Positions 52,800-61,928 of a stretch of 64,000 nt of DNA are shown here, in pieces. Where the stretch lies: NCBI GenBank assembly GCA_039977295.1, contig JBDWDN010000009.1, forward strand, positions 666,624-730,623. The letters run 5' to 3'. The notes below the pieces were generated by a model. That model was given only the letters and a program-made list of their open reading frames with translations. It did no database searches and was not told where the DNA came from. The first letter of the stretch is position 1; each line of letters begins with the position of its first letter. The stretch comes from Hellea sp039977295 (GTDB lineage Bacteria > Pseudomonadota > Alphaproteobacteria > Caulobacterales > Maricaulaceae). The position numbers and the translations under genes are program-made.

Positions 52800-53618
52800 C
52801 TAAATCTGCGGGATGTGCGGCGCGAGTATTGAGCCGCCAATACGGATCGGTTCTGCCCTTACCGCTAAGCCAGTCTTATTATCCGTTTCCACGAACACAC
52901 CGCATAATGTGCCCTCACCCGCCGCTGGCACGAAACGGCCTCCGCGCAGCCGAGTTGTAAAACGGTTAAGCGGTTCTTCTTTTTCCATGCCGATGACGGA
53001 ATTATAATCCCCGCACATGCCTGCATCCGTCTGGTAAGCTGTGCCAGAGACTAGGATACGCGTATCTGCTGTCGGCACATGCGTATGCGTCCCGACGACG
53101 AGGCTCGCGCGGCCATCACAAAAATAGCCCATGCCTTGTTTTTCTGATGAGGCTTCAGCGTGAATATCGACAATAACGGCGTCGGCTACATCGCCCAGAG
53201 GGGCGGCAGATAGCTCCCGCTCAACGGCATGAAAAGGATCATCCAGAGAGTCCATAAATACGCGGCCTAGCACATTGATGACAAGTACTTGATAGCCGCC
53301 AATATCAAAAAGCCCTGCCCCGCGTCCTGTTACCGTATTTGGCGGATAATTACAGGGGCGCAGCATACGCTGTTCATTCTCTATCACGCTAATGCCTTGT
53401 GGATTATCAAAACTGTGATTGCCAAGCGTAAGGACATCTGCCCCCGCTTCATAAAGCTCATCCGCTGTCGCGCGGGTAATGCCAAATCCGCCCGCTGCAT
53501 TTTCAGCATTGATGATCACGGCGTCGAGCTTGAGGTCCGAACGCAGACGCGGCAAGTGCTTAACAGCGGCCTGCCGGCCAGAACGGCCAACGATATCTCC
53601 GAAGAATGCTAATCTCAT
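52800..53618 (-). CDS. YmdB-like (TIGR00282 family) metallophosphoesterase
   Basis: The 272-residue protein starts MRLAFFGDIVGRSGR and contains INAENAAGGFGIT, TLGNHSFDNP, VDIHAEASSEKQ and VGTHTHVPTAD, the metal-binding set of the TIGR00282/YmdB family. YmdB of Bacillus is a phosphodiesterase affecting cAMP and biofilm; the role here is inferred only by family. The ATG overlaps the stop of the cyclo-ligase gene (ATGA), so they are translated together. Confidence 0.9.
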   Translation of the reverse strand: MRLAFFGDIVGRSGRQAAVKHLPRLRSDLKLDAVIINAENAAGGFGITRATADELYEAGADVLTLGNHSFDNPQGISVIENEQRMLRPCNYPPNTVTGRGAGLFDIGGYQVLVINVLGRVFMDSLDDPFHAVERELSAAPLGDVADAVIVDIHAEASSEKQGMGYFCDGRASLVVGTHTHVPTADTRILVSGTAYQTDAGMCGDYNSVIGMEKEEPLNRFTTRLRGGRFVPAAGEGTLCGVFVETDNKTGLAVRAEPIRIGGSILAPHIPQI

Positions 53619-54175
53619 GTGAAGGCCTTAAAATATTGGTCTGTCAAAATACCGTCGAGGGGATAGTCAAATTCATCTACGGGTAAGGTTGCCGCTTCTT
53701 GCGCAGCATAGGCAATTCCGCAAGCGAAAATCTCTTGCTCAGATTTAAGCGCCGCAAGGGTTCGGTCATAAAATCCGCCGCCATAGCCAAGCCGCTCGCC
53801 ATGTTGCGTAAAGGCAAGAAGCGGGACGAGCACAAGGTTTGGCAGAACGTCAGGCTTTTCGGGATAGGGCTCGCTTGTCCCATAAGGCCCAGCTTTCAAA
53901 CTATCGCTAGGAACCCATTCTCGAAAGGTTAGAGGTTTCCCGCGGCGCGGCGTACAGGGCAAGGCTATGCTTTGCCCCTGCCCGTGGCAGGCCTCTAGCA
54001 GCGGCAAAATATCTAACTCCCCCGGCATCGGCCAATAGCCGCCAATGATACGGGATTTAAATTGCGCCGCTGGGACATGCTCAAGCAGCTGCACGGCCGC
54101 AAAAGCATTATGCACCTCTGCCCGTCTCTGCTTTGCCTGCAACCGCGCCCGGGTCTTTTGAGTCTTTATATCCAT
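53615..54175 (-). CDS. 5-formyltetrahydrofolate cyclo-ligase
   Basis: The 186-residue protein has the cyclo-ligase motifs: an N-terminal basic helix (KTRARLQAKQRRAEV), GGYWPMPGELDILPLLEACH, LVPLLAFTQHGERLGYGGGFYDRTL with the Gly-rich nucleotide loop, and a C-terminal DEFDYPLDGILT. It converts 5-formyl-THF to 5,10-methenyl-THF with ATP. It overlaps the upstream membrane protein gene by 68 bases and the YmdB-like gene by 4. In many proteobacteria this gene follows zapA and 6S RNA; here those are 3.4 kb away. Confidence 0.92.
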   Translation of the reverse strand: MDIKTQKTRARLQAKQRRAEVHNAFAAVQLLEHVPAAQFKSRIIGGYWPMPGELDILPLLEACHGQGQSIALPCTPRRGKPLTFREWVPSDSLKAGPYGTSEPYPEKPDVLPNLVLVPLLAFTQHGERLGYGGGFYDRTLAALKSEQEIFACGIAYAAQEAATLPVDEFDYPLDGILTDQYFKAFT

Positions 54176-54644
54176 AGCCGCTAAATGCCACGCAAAGCGA
54201 GATAATGGAAATGAAAACCTCGAGCCCGAAGGTCCAATGCATTAGGAATGACAGATACCACCTTGCCTGAGTAGCAGGCACGGTGACGACATGAAAACCT
54301 CGGCTTGAAAATGGCCAAAGCCACTCTATTTCGCCCGCCATTGTGTCGAGGAGAAGGTGTGAGAACACGGCCAAGCAAAATACCAATGGCAATGTCCCAA
54401 ACGGACCTTTTAAAAACTTGGTTAGCGCAAACCAGCCAAGCGCGATCATCCCCCAAATTGCCGGAATATGGGTCCAATAATCATGATGATGCCGTTGATG
54501 ATTATCCAAGAGATAAAAACGGATAAGATCAAGGTCAGGGAATATTGCGCCTAAGGCGGCCACGCCCATAACCGACCACGTCAATGGCCGTCGGCTTATT
54601 AACCGCCCGAGCGCTAGCCCGGCGGGAATATGAGCTATGAACAT
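54108..54644 (-). CDS. YdjM-like inner-membrane metal-dependent hydrolase (DUF457)
   Basis: The 178-residue protein has His/Asp-bearing motifs between helices: AHIPAGLALGRL, GAIFPDLDLIRFYLLDNHQRHHHDYWTHIP, and FSHLLLDTMAGEI, as in the YdjM/DUF457 family of putative membrane-bound metal-dependent hydrolases. Four or five membrane segments are expected. The function is unknown. It overlaps the 5-formyltetrahydrofolate cyclo-ligase start by 68 bases, a long overlap that suggests tight coupling, or that the ligase starts further downstream. Confidence 0.78.
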   Translation of the reverse strand: MFIAHIPAGLALGRLISRRPLTWSVMGVAALGAIFPDLDLIRFYLLDNHQRHHHDYWTHIPAIWGMIALGWFALTKFLKGPFGTLPLVFCLAVFSHLLLDTMAGEIEWLWPFSSRGFHVVTVPATQARWYLSFLMHWTFGLEVFISIISLCVAFSGYGYKDSKDPGAVAGKAETGRGA

Positions 54645-54847
54645 AGAGCCTCCAATGACGGGCTCATCTATTGTCCATATTGGGCTTCACTATGTTGAGA
54701 CTATGGTTACTTTTGGACAAAGATACAAATTGGACCTCTGCTACGGATTGAGCAGCATTCACCTCGCCTATTGACTAAAGGCGCAAGAGACTCAATGACC
54801 TTTCAATAAGGACTGTGAAAACACAACACAGCCATGAGGGAAATATT

Positions 54848-56797
54848 ATGACACGTTTAATGATGGGATTGGGACTATCGCTTTTAATAAGTGCTTGCGC
54901 GGCTGAGACGCCCACAAAGACAACGGCCCCACCACAGGCTGAAACCACATCAGCCGCCGTCCATCCCGCCACAATCGCCGCCAATAAAGCCTCTGTCAGC
55001 GCTCTGGATTTTTCTGACCGCCGTGATTTCGAACGCGCAGAGCGCGGCTTCATCGCGACCTTTGACGATGGCATCCAGGCCTATGACCCCACAAGCTATG
55101 ACTTCGTGACAGGCGACGCGCCAGATAGCGTCAATCCAAGCCTCTGGCGGCAAAGTAAGCTTCTCGCTAAACACGGCCTTTTCAAGGTCACTGACGGCAT
55201 TTATCAAGTGCGCAGTTTTGATCTCTCTAATGTCACTTTCATCGAAGGTGATACGGGCTGGATTGTTGTTGACCCGCTGATTAGCAAAGAAGCCGCGGCG
55301 CGCGCCAAAGCTTTGGTCGACCGTGAACTTGGCGTAAAACCTATAAGCGCGGTCATCATCACCCATAGCCATATTGACCATTATGGCGGCATTCGCGGCC
55401 TTTCTGAAACGCTTGATTTTGAGATTATCACCCCCAAAGGCTTTGTGCTCGAAACCGTGAGCGAGAACATCCTTGCGGGTAATGCCATGAGCCGCCGCGC
55501 GACCTATATGTTTGGCGGGCTATTGCCGCGAAATCCCGAAGGCCAAGTCGGCGTCGGTCTGGGGCAAGCGATCTCAAATGGCCTGCCGGGGCTACTGCCG
55601 CCAACGCGCGAGGTCGAGAAAGACTTTGAAAGCTTTGAGGTCGACGGTGTTCCCATGGAATTCATGCTGACCCTCGGCGCCGAAGCGCCCAGCGAATTTA
55701 TGTTTTACATGCCCGAGCAAAAGGCGTTTTGTCAGGCGGAGATTATTAATCACACGCTGCACAATCTTTACACGCCGCGCGGCGCGAAAGTCCGCGACGG
55801 TAAATTATGGTCGCGTTATATTGATGAGGCCGTCCAGAATTATGCCGATAAAACAGAGGTAAGTTTCGGGAGCCATCACTGGCCCGTTTGGGGCGAAGAG
55901 GACGTGCGTGAGCTCTGGACAGGGCAGCGAGACCTTTACCGCTATATTCATGATCAAACTGTGCGCCTCGCCAATGAAGGCTATACAATGCATGAAATTC
56001 CAGAGCGGTTAAACCTGCCTGACAGCACAGCTTCAAGCTTTGCCAATCGCGGCTATTACGGCACGCTCAGCCATAATTCCAAAGCCCAATACCAGCTTTA
56101 CTTTGGCTATTTTGATGGCAACCCCGCCAATCTCAATCCCTTACCGCCGACTGAGGAAGCCAAGAAATTTGTGGCCTATGTTGGCGGCGCGCAGGCTGTC
56201 TTGGAAAAGGCGCAAGCGGATTATGAGAACGGCGAATTTCGCTTTGCGGCCACGGCGCTCAACCACCTTGTCTTCGCCCAGCCTGAAAATATGGACGCGC
56301 GGAACCTGTTAGCGAAAGTCTACCGCCAGCTTGCCTATCAAGCCGAGTCAGGATCCTGGCGTAATTTTTACCTAACAGGCGCTCAGGAACTGGCTAATGG
56401 TATCATGGATGCCGCGCAGCCCAATGTCGGCAGCCCTGATATGGTCAAATCTGTTCCCCTAAGCCTTTATTTTGACCTGCTGGCGGTAAAGATAGACGGC
56501 ACAAAAGCGGCCAAAAAAGACCTCGAGTTAAATTTCGTCATTACGGATAAAGATCAGAAAGCTCATCTATTCCTCTCTGGCGGCGCGCTGCATCACCGCA
56601 TAGGCAAAACTAAGGACGGCATTCCAACATTGCGCATGACCCGCGCGGGACTTGACGCGCTAAACCTAAAACAAAAAACTGTTGGTGAACTTATCAAAGA
56701 AGGCGCCGTCGAGATGAGCGGCAATCCTCTTAAGATAAAAGCCTTTTTCGATCTCATAGAAGACCCAACTTATTGGTTTGAAATTGTGCGGCCCTAG
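54848..56797 (+). CDS. SdsA/Bds1-like alkyl sulfatase, lipoprotein
   Basis: Lipobox ISAC with Cys17 marks a lipoprotein. The metallo-beta-lactamase domain has THSHIDHYGG (His173, His175, Asp177, His178) and FCQAEIINHTLHNLYT; then come the alkylsulfatase dimerisation domain with NRGYYGTLSHNSKAQYQLYFGYFDGNP and a C-terminal SCP2-like domain. Such enzymes hydrolyse primary alkyl sulfates such as SDS to the alcohol and sulfate. At 649 residues it is the usual length. The start at 54848 is behind GAGGGA and is required for the lipoprotein signal. Single gene. Confidence 0.9.
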   Translation: MTRLMMGLGLSLLISACAAETPTKTTAPPQAETTSAAVHPATIAANKASVSALDFSDRRDFERAERGFIATFDDGIQAYDPTSYDFVTGDAPDSVNPSLWRQSKLLAKHGLFKVTDGIYQVRSFDLSNVTFIEGDTGWIVVDPLISKEAAARAKALVDRELGVKPISAVIITHSHIDHYGGIRGLSETLDFEIITPKGFVLETVSENILAGNAMSRRATYMFGGLLPRNPEGQVGVGLGQAISNGLPGLLPPTREVEKDFESFEVDGVPMEFMLTLGAEAPSEFMFYMPEQKAFCQAEIINHTLHNLYTPRGAKVRDGKLWSRYIDEAVQNYADKTEVSFGSHHWPVWGEEDVRELWTGQRDLYRYIHDQTVRLANEGYTMHEIPERLNLPDSTASSFANRGYYGTLSHNSKAQYQLYFGYFDGNPANLNPLPPTEEAKKFVAYVGGAQAVLEKAQADYENGEFRFAATALNHLVFAQPENMDARNLLAKVYRQLAYQAESGSWRNFYLTGAQELANGIMDAAQPNVGSPDMVKSVPLSLYFDLLAVKIDGTKAAKKDLELNFVITDKDQKAHLFLSGGALHHRIGKTKDGIPTLRMTRAGLDALNLKQKTVGELIKEGAVEMSGNPLKIKAFFDLIEDPTYWFEIVRP

Positions 56798-56817
56798 TGG
56801 AAAGGGCCTTGCAACAC

Positions 56818-57315
56818 TTACGGCTCTTCAGTCCATTTTGAAACTTTAGGAGCGGGTTCTTCAAGTTCATATTTAAGTTGCCCTAAGGACAGGAAGTCGT
56901 CCTTATCGTTGAGACCGAAGCCGCATGTTCCATCGATCAGAGATTTGGAGGACACAGGAAGGCCATTTCGTTTGCGGGTCAGCGTCATCGTCGTCTGCGT
57001 TGTGCATCCACCAATGCCATCAAGTCCGTCAACATAAGCAAAATAGTTTTCAACTCGTTTCAGCTCTTTCAGCGACAATTCCCGCGTTCCGATGCTTTTG
57101 ATAGAAACATTTGACCCTTGAAAAACGATATTGGCAGAGTCCGAATGAAAACAGCCCTGCGACCCGTAAGTCACTTCTAGCGTTTCATTATTCTGGAGGT
57201 TGGTCAGATAAAAATCTGTTATCGGAACAGCGTTATCTTTAGGCCCAAAAGCAAAAGCCGTTGTTGAGAGCGCTGCAATAATCGCGCTGGATAATACCAA
57301 TCGTCTTGACAGCAT
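56818..57315 (-). CDS. Uncharacterised secreted protein
   Basis: A signal peptide (MLSRRLVLSSAIIAALSTTAFA) precedes about 143 mature residues with three or four cysteines (GSQGCFHSD, GIGGCTTQT, DGTCGFG). No family is recognised. I start at 57315, where GGAGAG precedes the ATG; the longer frame runs towards the 6S RNA. It lies downstream of 6S RNA and zapA on the same strand. Confidence 0.65.
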   Translation of the reverse strand: MLSRRLVLSSAIIAALSTTAFAFGPKDNAVPITDFYLTNLQNNETLEVTYGSQGCFHSDSANIVFQGSNVSIKSIGTRELSLKELKRVENYFAYVDGLDGIGGCTTQTTMTLTRKRNGLPVSSKSLIDGTCGFGLNDKDDFLSLGQLKYELEEPAPKVSKWTEEP

Positions 57316-57370
57316 AAAGCTCTCCAAATCATCATGCGAGTTGGGTTGGCGGGCGGCAACCCGCAAAAAA

Positions 57371-57541
57371 CATGTGACGGTCCCACCTGGTCCGTGGAAG
57401 CTTAAAAATCCTCGTGAACCTAAGGTTCAGGTGGGCGTCGGAATTATGAAGACCACGGTCAACACAGAGCCAACTCCCGAGGAGTTAATTAAGGTCCGGT
57501 GGATTAGTGCCGCTCACGAAACCCGCAGAAACCGTCGTAGG
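57371..57541 (-). ncRNA. ssrS: 6S RNA (ssrS)
   Basis: On the minus strand the sequence ACGCCCACCTGAAC, then GGTTCACGAGGAT, then CCAGGTGGGACCGTCAC resembles alphaproteobacterial 6S RNA as I know it. GACGGT (57536–57531) pairs with ACCGTC (57381–57376) as a closing stem about 160 bases apart, and CCCACCTG (57435–57428) pairs with CAGGTGGG (57389–57382). The length and the position directly downstream of zapA fit 6S RNA, which binds the housekeeping RNA polymerase and represses promoters in stationary phase. The exact ends are estimates. A covariance search would confirm it. Confidence 0.75.
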
Positions 57542-57625
57542 TTATGTGGGGTGTTATGGCGGGGATGGCAAGAGGGGTAAATCAAATTACTGCGCGTCCT
57601 CACCCCGCTCCTATAATGTGGGAAC

Positions 57626-57991
57626 CTACCCCTTATCCGCCAATCGCTCAGCTAGCCGTTCAATCCGTACGGCCGCGTCCAGCAAACTATCAGCAGCTTG
57701 CGTCTCTGCCTTGCTGGCAAAACGCGTCGCAGCGGCCGTTTCTTTGCGCAGATCGCCTATGCGTTTATCGACCTCATTATCGACGGATTTGTTCATTTCT
57801 TCGAGCTCATCCAGCATGGTTATCCCTGCCATCACAAGCAATCGCAGATCGCCAATTTGGCCAAATTGATTGGCCATATTATTGACTCGGTCATCAAGCT
57901 TTTGCCCGAGGCGCATGAGGCGCTCTTCTTCGCCGGCGTCACAGCCCAGCGCATATTTGCGGCCATTAATGTTCAGATTGACTTTTGCCAT
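57626..57991 (-). CDS. zapA: Cell division protein ZapA
   Basis: The 121-residue protein starts MAKVNLNINGRKYALGCDAGEEERL, the ZapA fold that contacts FtsZ, and continues with a long coiled coil (LDDRVNNMANQFG to the C-terminus) for dimer and tetramer formation. It stabilises the FtsZ ring. It is 3 bases downstream of a small coiled-coil gene and upstream of 6S RNA, an arrangement common in alphaproteobacteria. Confidence 0.88.
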   Translation of the reverse strand: MAKVNLNINGRKYALGCDAGEEERLMRLGQKLDDRVNNMANQFGQIGDLRLLVMAGITMLDELEEMNKSVDNEVDKRIGDLRKETAAATRFASKAETQAADSLLDAAVRIERLAERLADKG

Positions 57992-57994
57992 GAG

Positions 57995-58291
57995 CTAGCC
58001 CTCCCCAAGCGCGGTGCGGACTTGGCGGATAACGCGGTCGAGTTCTTGAGTGGTCTCATCGGCCAGCGCGTTAAATTCTTTTTCGCGGGCCGCATAGCCT
58101 TCTTCTTTGGCGGTGCTGGCGTCCAGCTTAGCCGCCAAGGCCGCGCGGTCAGCGCCCATCGTCTCGGCTTCTTTATTGGCGGCTTCCAAATGATTGACCT
58201 TAGCCAGCAGCGGGGTCAGTGACCCCTCAAGCGCGCGCAGGGCTGACTGCAATTTGTCAGCGGCCGTTTTTATGTCAGCGCTGTCATTCAT
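57995..58291 (-). CDS. Small coiled-coil protein upstream of zapA (DUF4164-like)
   Basis: The 98-residue protein MNDSADIKTAADKL... is almost entirely helical with heptad-like repeats (LQSALRALEGSLTPLLAKVNHLEAANKEAE) and resembles the DUF4164 proteins often found before zapA. The start at 58291 is chosen because the upstream extension is unlike the rest and GGGAT lies before this ATG. It is 3 bases from zapA and probably co-translated; a role with ZapA is likely but unproven. Confidence 0.75.
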   Translation of the reverse strand: MNDSADIKTAADKLQSALRALEGSLTPLLAKVNHLEAANKEAETMGADRAALAAKLDASTAKEEGYAAREKEFNALADETTQELDRVIRQVRTALGEG

Positions 58292-58442
58292 CTTATATCC
58301 CGAATCTTTGGTTAACGGCGGTAGAATGGCCCAATAATTGCTGTTCAACAAGGGATAATTGGTTGACTTGATTTGCCCCCCGCGCCATTGCGGGCAGGCT
58401 TTTGACACTACAGTAAAACGCCCTTCGCGGCAGGAGTTTTAA

Positions 58443-59459
58443 ATGGCTATTCGTATTGGCATAAACGGCTTTGGCCGCATTGGCCGCCTCGTCGCCCGCG
58501 CGCTTTCTGAATATGATATCAAAGATGTTGAATTGGTGGCGATAAACTCGCCCGGCGCAGCAGCAACCTCGGCGCATTTACTGCGCTATGATTCCGTCCA
58601 TGGACGCTTTGGCGTCACCGTTATCGAAGGCGACGGCTTTATTGATTATGGCCGCGGCAAAGTCCGCATGACCCATGAACGCGACCCTGCCAAAATCGCC
58701 TGGGGTGATCTGGATGTCGATATCGTGATGGAGTGCACAGGCATTTTCCGCTCCAAAGAAACGGTTCAGCCGCATTTCGAGGCCGGCGCAAAAGCGGTCC
58801 TCATCTCAGCGCCTGGACAAAATGTCGATAAAACCATTGTCTACGGCGTAAACCAAAAAGACCTCACAAAGCATGACAAAGTCGTCTCATGTGCCTCTTG
58901 CACAACAAATTGCTTGGCCCCGATCGCCAAGATTATCATGCAAGCCGTCGGTATTCGCCGCGGCTTTATGACAACCGTTCACAGCTATACCCAAGATCAG
59001 CGTATCCTCGATAATTCGCATAAAGACCTCTACCGCGCCCGCGCCGCTGGCCTAAACATGATTCCGACGAGCACCGGCGCCGCCAAAGCCGTTAGCCTTG
59101 TCCTGCCTGAGCTCGAAGGCAAGCTCTCTGGCTCTGCCGTTCGGGTCCCGACCGCGAATGTGTCTATGATTGATCTCGCCTTCCAACCTGAAATGCAAAC
59201 CACCGCGCAAGACTTAAACGAAGCAATGAAAATTGCAGCGAAAGGCCCGATGAAGGACATTATTTGCTATAGCGAAAACGCACTTGTCAGTTCTGACCTT
59301 AACCACGACCCGCATTCTGCTATCTTTGCCAGCCCGCTTACAAAAGTCCTTGATGGGCATCTTGTTAAAATCGTGGCCTGGTACGATAATGAGTGGGGCT
59401 TTGCCAACCGCATGATCGATGTGACCCGTGAAATGGGCAAACATTTAAAGGATGCATAA
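58443..59459 (+). CDS. gap: Glyceraldehyde-3-phosphate dehydrogenase
   Basis: The 338-residue protein has the NAD-binding start INGFGRIGRLVARAL, the catalytic Cys in SCASCTTNCLAP (near residue 154), MTTVHSYTQDQ with the catalytic His, and WYDNEWGFANRMID at the C-terminus. It oxidises glyceraldehyde 3-phosphate to 1,3-bisphosphoglycerate in glycolysis or the reverse. It is the first gene of a gap–pgk–fba operon, with pgk starting 1 base after the stop. Confidence 0.97.
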   Translation: MAIRIGINGFGRIGRLVARALSEYDIKDVELVAINSPGAAATSAHLLRYDSVHGRFGVTVIEGDGFIDYGRGKVRMTHERDPAKIAWGDLDVDIVMECTGIFRSKETVQPHFEAGAKAVLISAPGQNVDKTIVYGVNQKDLTKHDKVVSCASCTTNCLAPIAKIIMQAVGIRRGFMTTVHSYTQDQRILDNSHKDLYRARAAGLNMIPTSTGAAKAVSLVLPELEGKLSGSAVRVPTANVSMIDLAFQPEMQTTAQDLNEAMKIAAKGPMKDIICYSENALVSSDLNHDPHSAIFASPLTKVLDGHLVKIVAWYDNEWGFANRMIDVTREMGKHLKDA

Positions 59460-59460
59460 A

Positions 59461-60642
59461 ATGGACTTTCGCCGCCTCAAAGGAACACGCCTCAAAGGCA
59501 AAACAGCGCTAGTCCGCGTAGACTTCAATGTCCCGCGCAATAAAGACGGCTCTATATCTGATGATACGCGCCTTCAATCTGCGCTGCCCACCATCAAACA
59601 TTTACAAAAAGCTGGCGCCAAGACTATCCTGCTCTCCCATTTTGGCCGTCCAGGCGGAAAGCCAAATGAGAAAGACTCCCTGCGCTTCATCGTCCCGGCC
59701 CTTGTCGAAGCGCTAGAAGGCGAAGTTTTGTTTAGCCCGACTCTTAATGCCAATGCTGTTGACCTTCTCGAAGAGGGCAGCGTTATGCTGATGGAAAATA
59801 CGCGCTTTCACAAAGGCGAAACCACTGGCGATAAAGCTCTCGCGCAGGAATTTGCCGACCTTGGCGATGTTTTCATCCAAGACGCTTTTTCTGCCGCGCA
59901 TCGCAATCACGCCTCCTCTGCGGTTATCGGCGAAATTCTTCCGGCCTATGCCGGCCTCGCCATGGAGCGGGAGCTAGACCATATTTCCCAAGCGCTGAAT
60001 AATCCAAAATCCCCGGTCATGGGCGTGGTTGGCGGCGCGAAGGTTTCGACGAAAATTGACCTTTTAAAGAACCTGGTCACCAAGCTTGATATCTTGGCGA
60101 TTGGCGGCGGCATGGCCAATACATTCCTTTATGCCCAAGGCCATAATGTCGGCGCGTCTCTTTGTGAAAAAGACTTCAAAGACACAGCGCTGGAAATTAT
60201 CCAAAACGCTAAAAAAGCGAAATGCAAAATCATTCTGCCGAGTGATGTCGTGGTCGCCAAAGAGTTCAAAGCCAATGCAAAACACCGCCAATGCGAATTA
60301 GATGATGTCAAAGGCAAAGACATGATCCTCGATTGCGGCACGGCCACAGTTGAGGGTCTCATGGACGCGATGGACTCGACCAAGACCCTTATCTGGAACG
60401 GCCCGCTCGGCGCTTTTGAGCTCACACCCTTTGATACCTCTACCGTCGAAGCCGCTAAATATGCCGCCAAGCTCACCCAAAAAGGTAAGCTCGTCAGCGT
60501 GGCGGGCGGCGGCGATACGGTGTCAGCCCTTAAACATGCAGGCGCAGCGGATGACTTCACCTTCATCTCCACGGCCGGCGGCGCCTTCCTAGAATGGATG
60601 GAGGGTAAACCTTTGCCCGGCGTAGACATACTGAAAAAATAA
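59461..60642 (+). CDS. pgk: Phosphoglycerate kinase
   Basis: The 393-residue protein has the PGK motifs VRVDFNVPRNKDG, SHFGRPGG, LMENTRFHKGE, VVGGAKVSTKIDLL and the nucleotide site GGGDTVSAL. It transfers phosphate between 1,3-bisphosphoglycerate and ADP. I use the ATG at 59461; an in-frame ATG at 59452 lies inside gap. It is in the gap–pgk–fba operon. Confidence 0.97.
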   Translation: MDFRRLKGTRLKGKTALVRVDFNVPRNKDGSISDDTRLQSALPTIKHLQKAGAKTILLSHFGRPGGKPNEKDSLRFIVPALVEALEGEVLFSPTLNANAVDLLEEGSVMLMENTRFHKGETTGDKALAQEFADLGDVFIQDAFSAAHRNHASSAVIGEILPAYAGLAMERELDHISQALNNPKSPVMGVVGGAKVSTKIDLLKNLVTKLDILAIGGGMANTFLYAQGHNVGASLCEKDFKDTALEIIQNAKKAKCKIILPSDVVVAKEFKANAKHRQCELDDVKGKDMILDCGTATVEGLMDAMDSTKTLIWNGPLGAFELTPFDTSTVEAAKYAAKLTQKGKLVSVAGGGDTVSALKHAGAADDFTFISTAGGAFLEWMEGKPLPGVDILKK

Positions 60643-60687
60643 ACTGAATTTAGACGACCCAAAAGACACACAGACGAGGACAACATC

Positions 60688-61728
60688 ATGGATATTCAAG
60701 CGCTAAACGACATCGCCGTCAAAATGGTCACGCCGGGACAAGGCATCCTCGCCGCTGACGAATCGACGGGCACCATTGGCAAACGGTTCGATTCCATCAA
60801 TACAGAGAGCAGCTTTGAGAAACGCCGCGACTGGCGCGAAATGCTATTTAGAACAGATGAGGCGATGCAAAACCACATCTCCGGCGTTATTATGTATGAC
60901 GAAACTATTCGCCAATCATCAGAAGACGGCACAACCCTTGTTGACCTGATCAAAGCCAATGACGCCATCCCTGGCATCAAAGTCGATATGGGCGCAAAGC
61001 CGCTAGCGGGCCGCCCCGGCGAAACCATCACAGAGGGCCTTGACGGCCTGCGTGACCGCCTCAAAGAATATTATGATCTTGGCGCGCGCTTTGCCAAATG
61101 GCGCGCGGTCATCGAGATTTCCCACCCCGACCAATATGTCGGTATGACCCCCTCTGACGGCGCCATCAAAGCCAATAACCACGCCCTCGCCCGCTATGCC
61201 TCGCTCTGCCAAGAAGCCGGCATTGTCCCAATTGTCGAACCCGAAGTCCTCATGGGCGGCCACCACAATGTAGCGCGCTGCCACGAAGTCACAGAACGCG
61301 TGCTCAACTCTCTCTTCACAGAGCTTTATGAGCAAGGCGTCAAACTAGAAGGCACAATCCTAAAGCCCAATATGGTCGTCGCAGGCCTAAAATGCACCAT
61401 GCAGCCCAGTATAGAAGAGGTCGCCGAACGCACCATCAAAGTCCTAAAAGATACAGTCCCCGCCGCCATACCCGGAATCGCCTTCCTTTCCGGCGGACAA
61501 AAGAACGAAATCGCCACAGAGCATCTCAACATGATGAACAAAATCGGCGGCTTCCCGTGGAAGCTCACATATTCCTATGGCCGCGCATTACAGCAATCCG
61601 CTCTATTTGCATGGAAAGGCAAAAAAGAGAATTACGACGCCGCACAGGCCGCATTTAATCACCGCGCCAAGATGAATGGCTTGGCGAGCACGGGTGATTG
61701 GACGGCGGAGATAGACGCAGCCGCCTAA
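60688..61728 (+). CDS. Class I fructose-bisphosphate aldolase
   Basis: The 346-residue protein has the class I aldolase signature: GILAADESTGTIGKRF at the N-terminus, AKWRAVIEI, and EGTILKPNMV with the Schiff-base Lys, then GIAFLSGGQ. This eukaryote-like class I enzyme, rather than the metal-dependent class II, is seen in some alphaproteobacteria. It cleaves fructose 1,6-bisphosphate. It follows pgk by 45 bases and ends in a strong terminator. Confidence 0.95.
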   Translation: MDIQALNDIAVKMVTPGQGILAADESTGTIGKRFDSINTESSFEKRRDWREMLFRTDEAMQNHISGVIMYDETIRQSSEDGTTLVDLIKANDAIPGIKVDMGAKPLAGRPGETITEGLDGLRDRLKEYYDLGARFAKWRAVIEISHPDQYVGMTPSDGAIKANNHALARYASLCQEAGIVPIVEPEVLMGGHHNVARCHEVTERVLNSLFTELYEQGVKLEGTILKPNMVVAGLKCTMQPSIEEVAERTIKVLKDTVPAAIPGIAFLSGGQKNEIATEHLNMMNKIGGFPWKLTYSYGRALQQSALFAWKGKKENYDAAQAAFNHRAKMNGLASTGDWTAEIDAAA

Positions 61729-61754
61729 GTTAAGGCTTTGAATCAAAAAAAATG

Positions 61755-61788
61755 AAAAGACCGAACCGGGGCACTGGTTCGGTCTTTT
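61755..61788 (+). terminator. Terminator of the gap–pgk–fba operon
   Basis: AAAAGACCGAACC (61755–61767) and GGTTCGGTCTTTT (61776–61788) pair over 13 bases with an 8-base loop; the right arm ends in four T residues. It could work on either strand. Confidence 0.85.
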
Positions 61789-61928
61789 ACTGATACGTTC
61801 TCCACACAAACGCCCACCAGCGTCCCCCGATTATCCCAAAGCGTAATGCACGTATTGACATCTTCGAACTTAAAATTGGACATTTTAGGCCACGCCTCTA
61901 TAAGCAAATTTTACGTTCAGGCCCCCCA

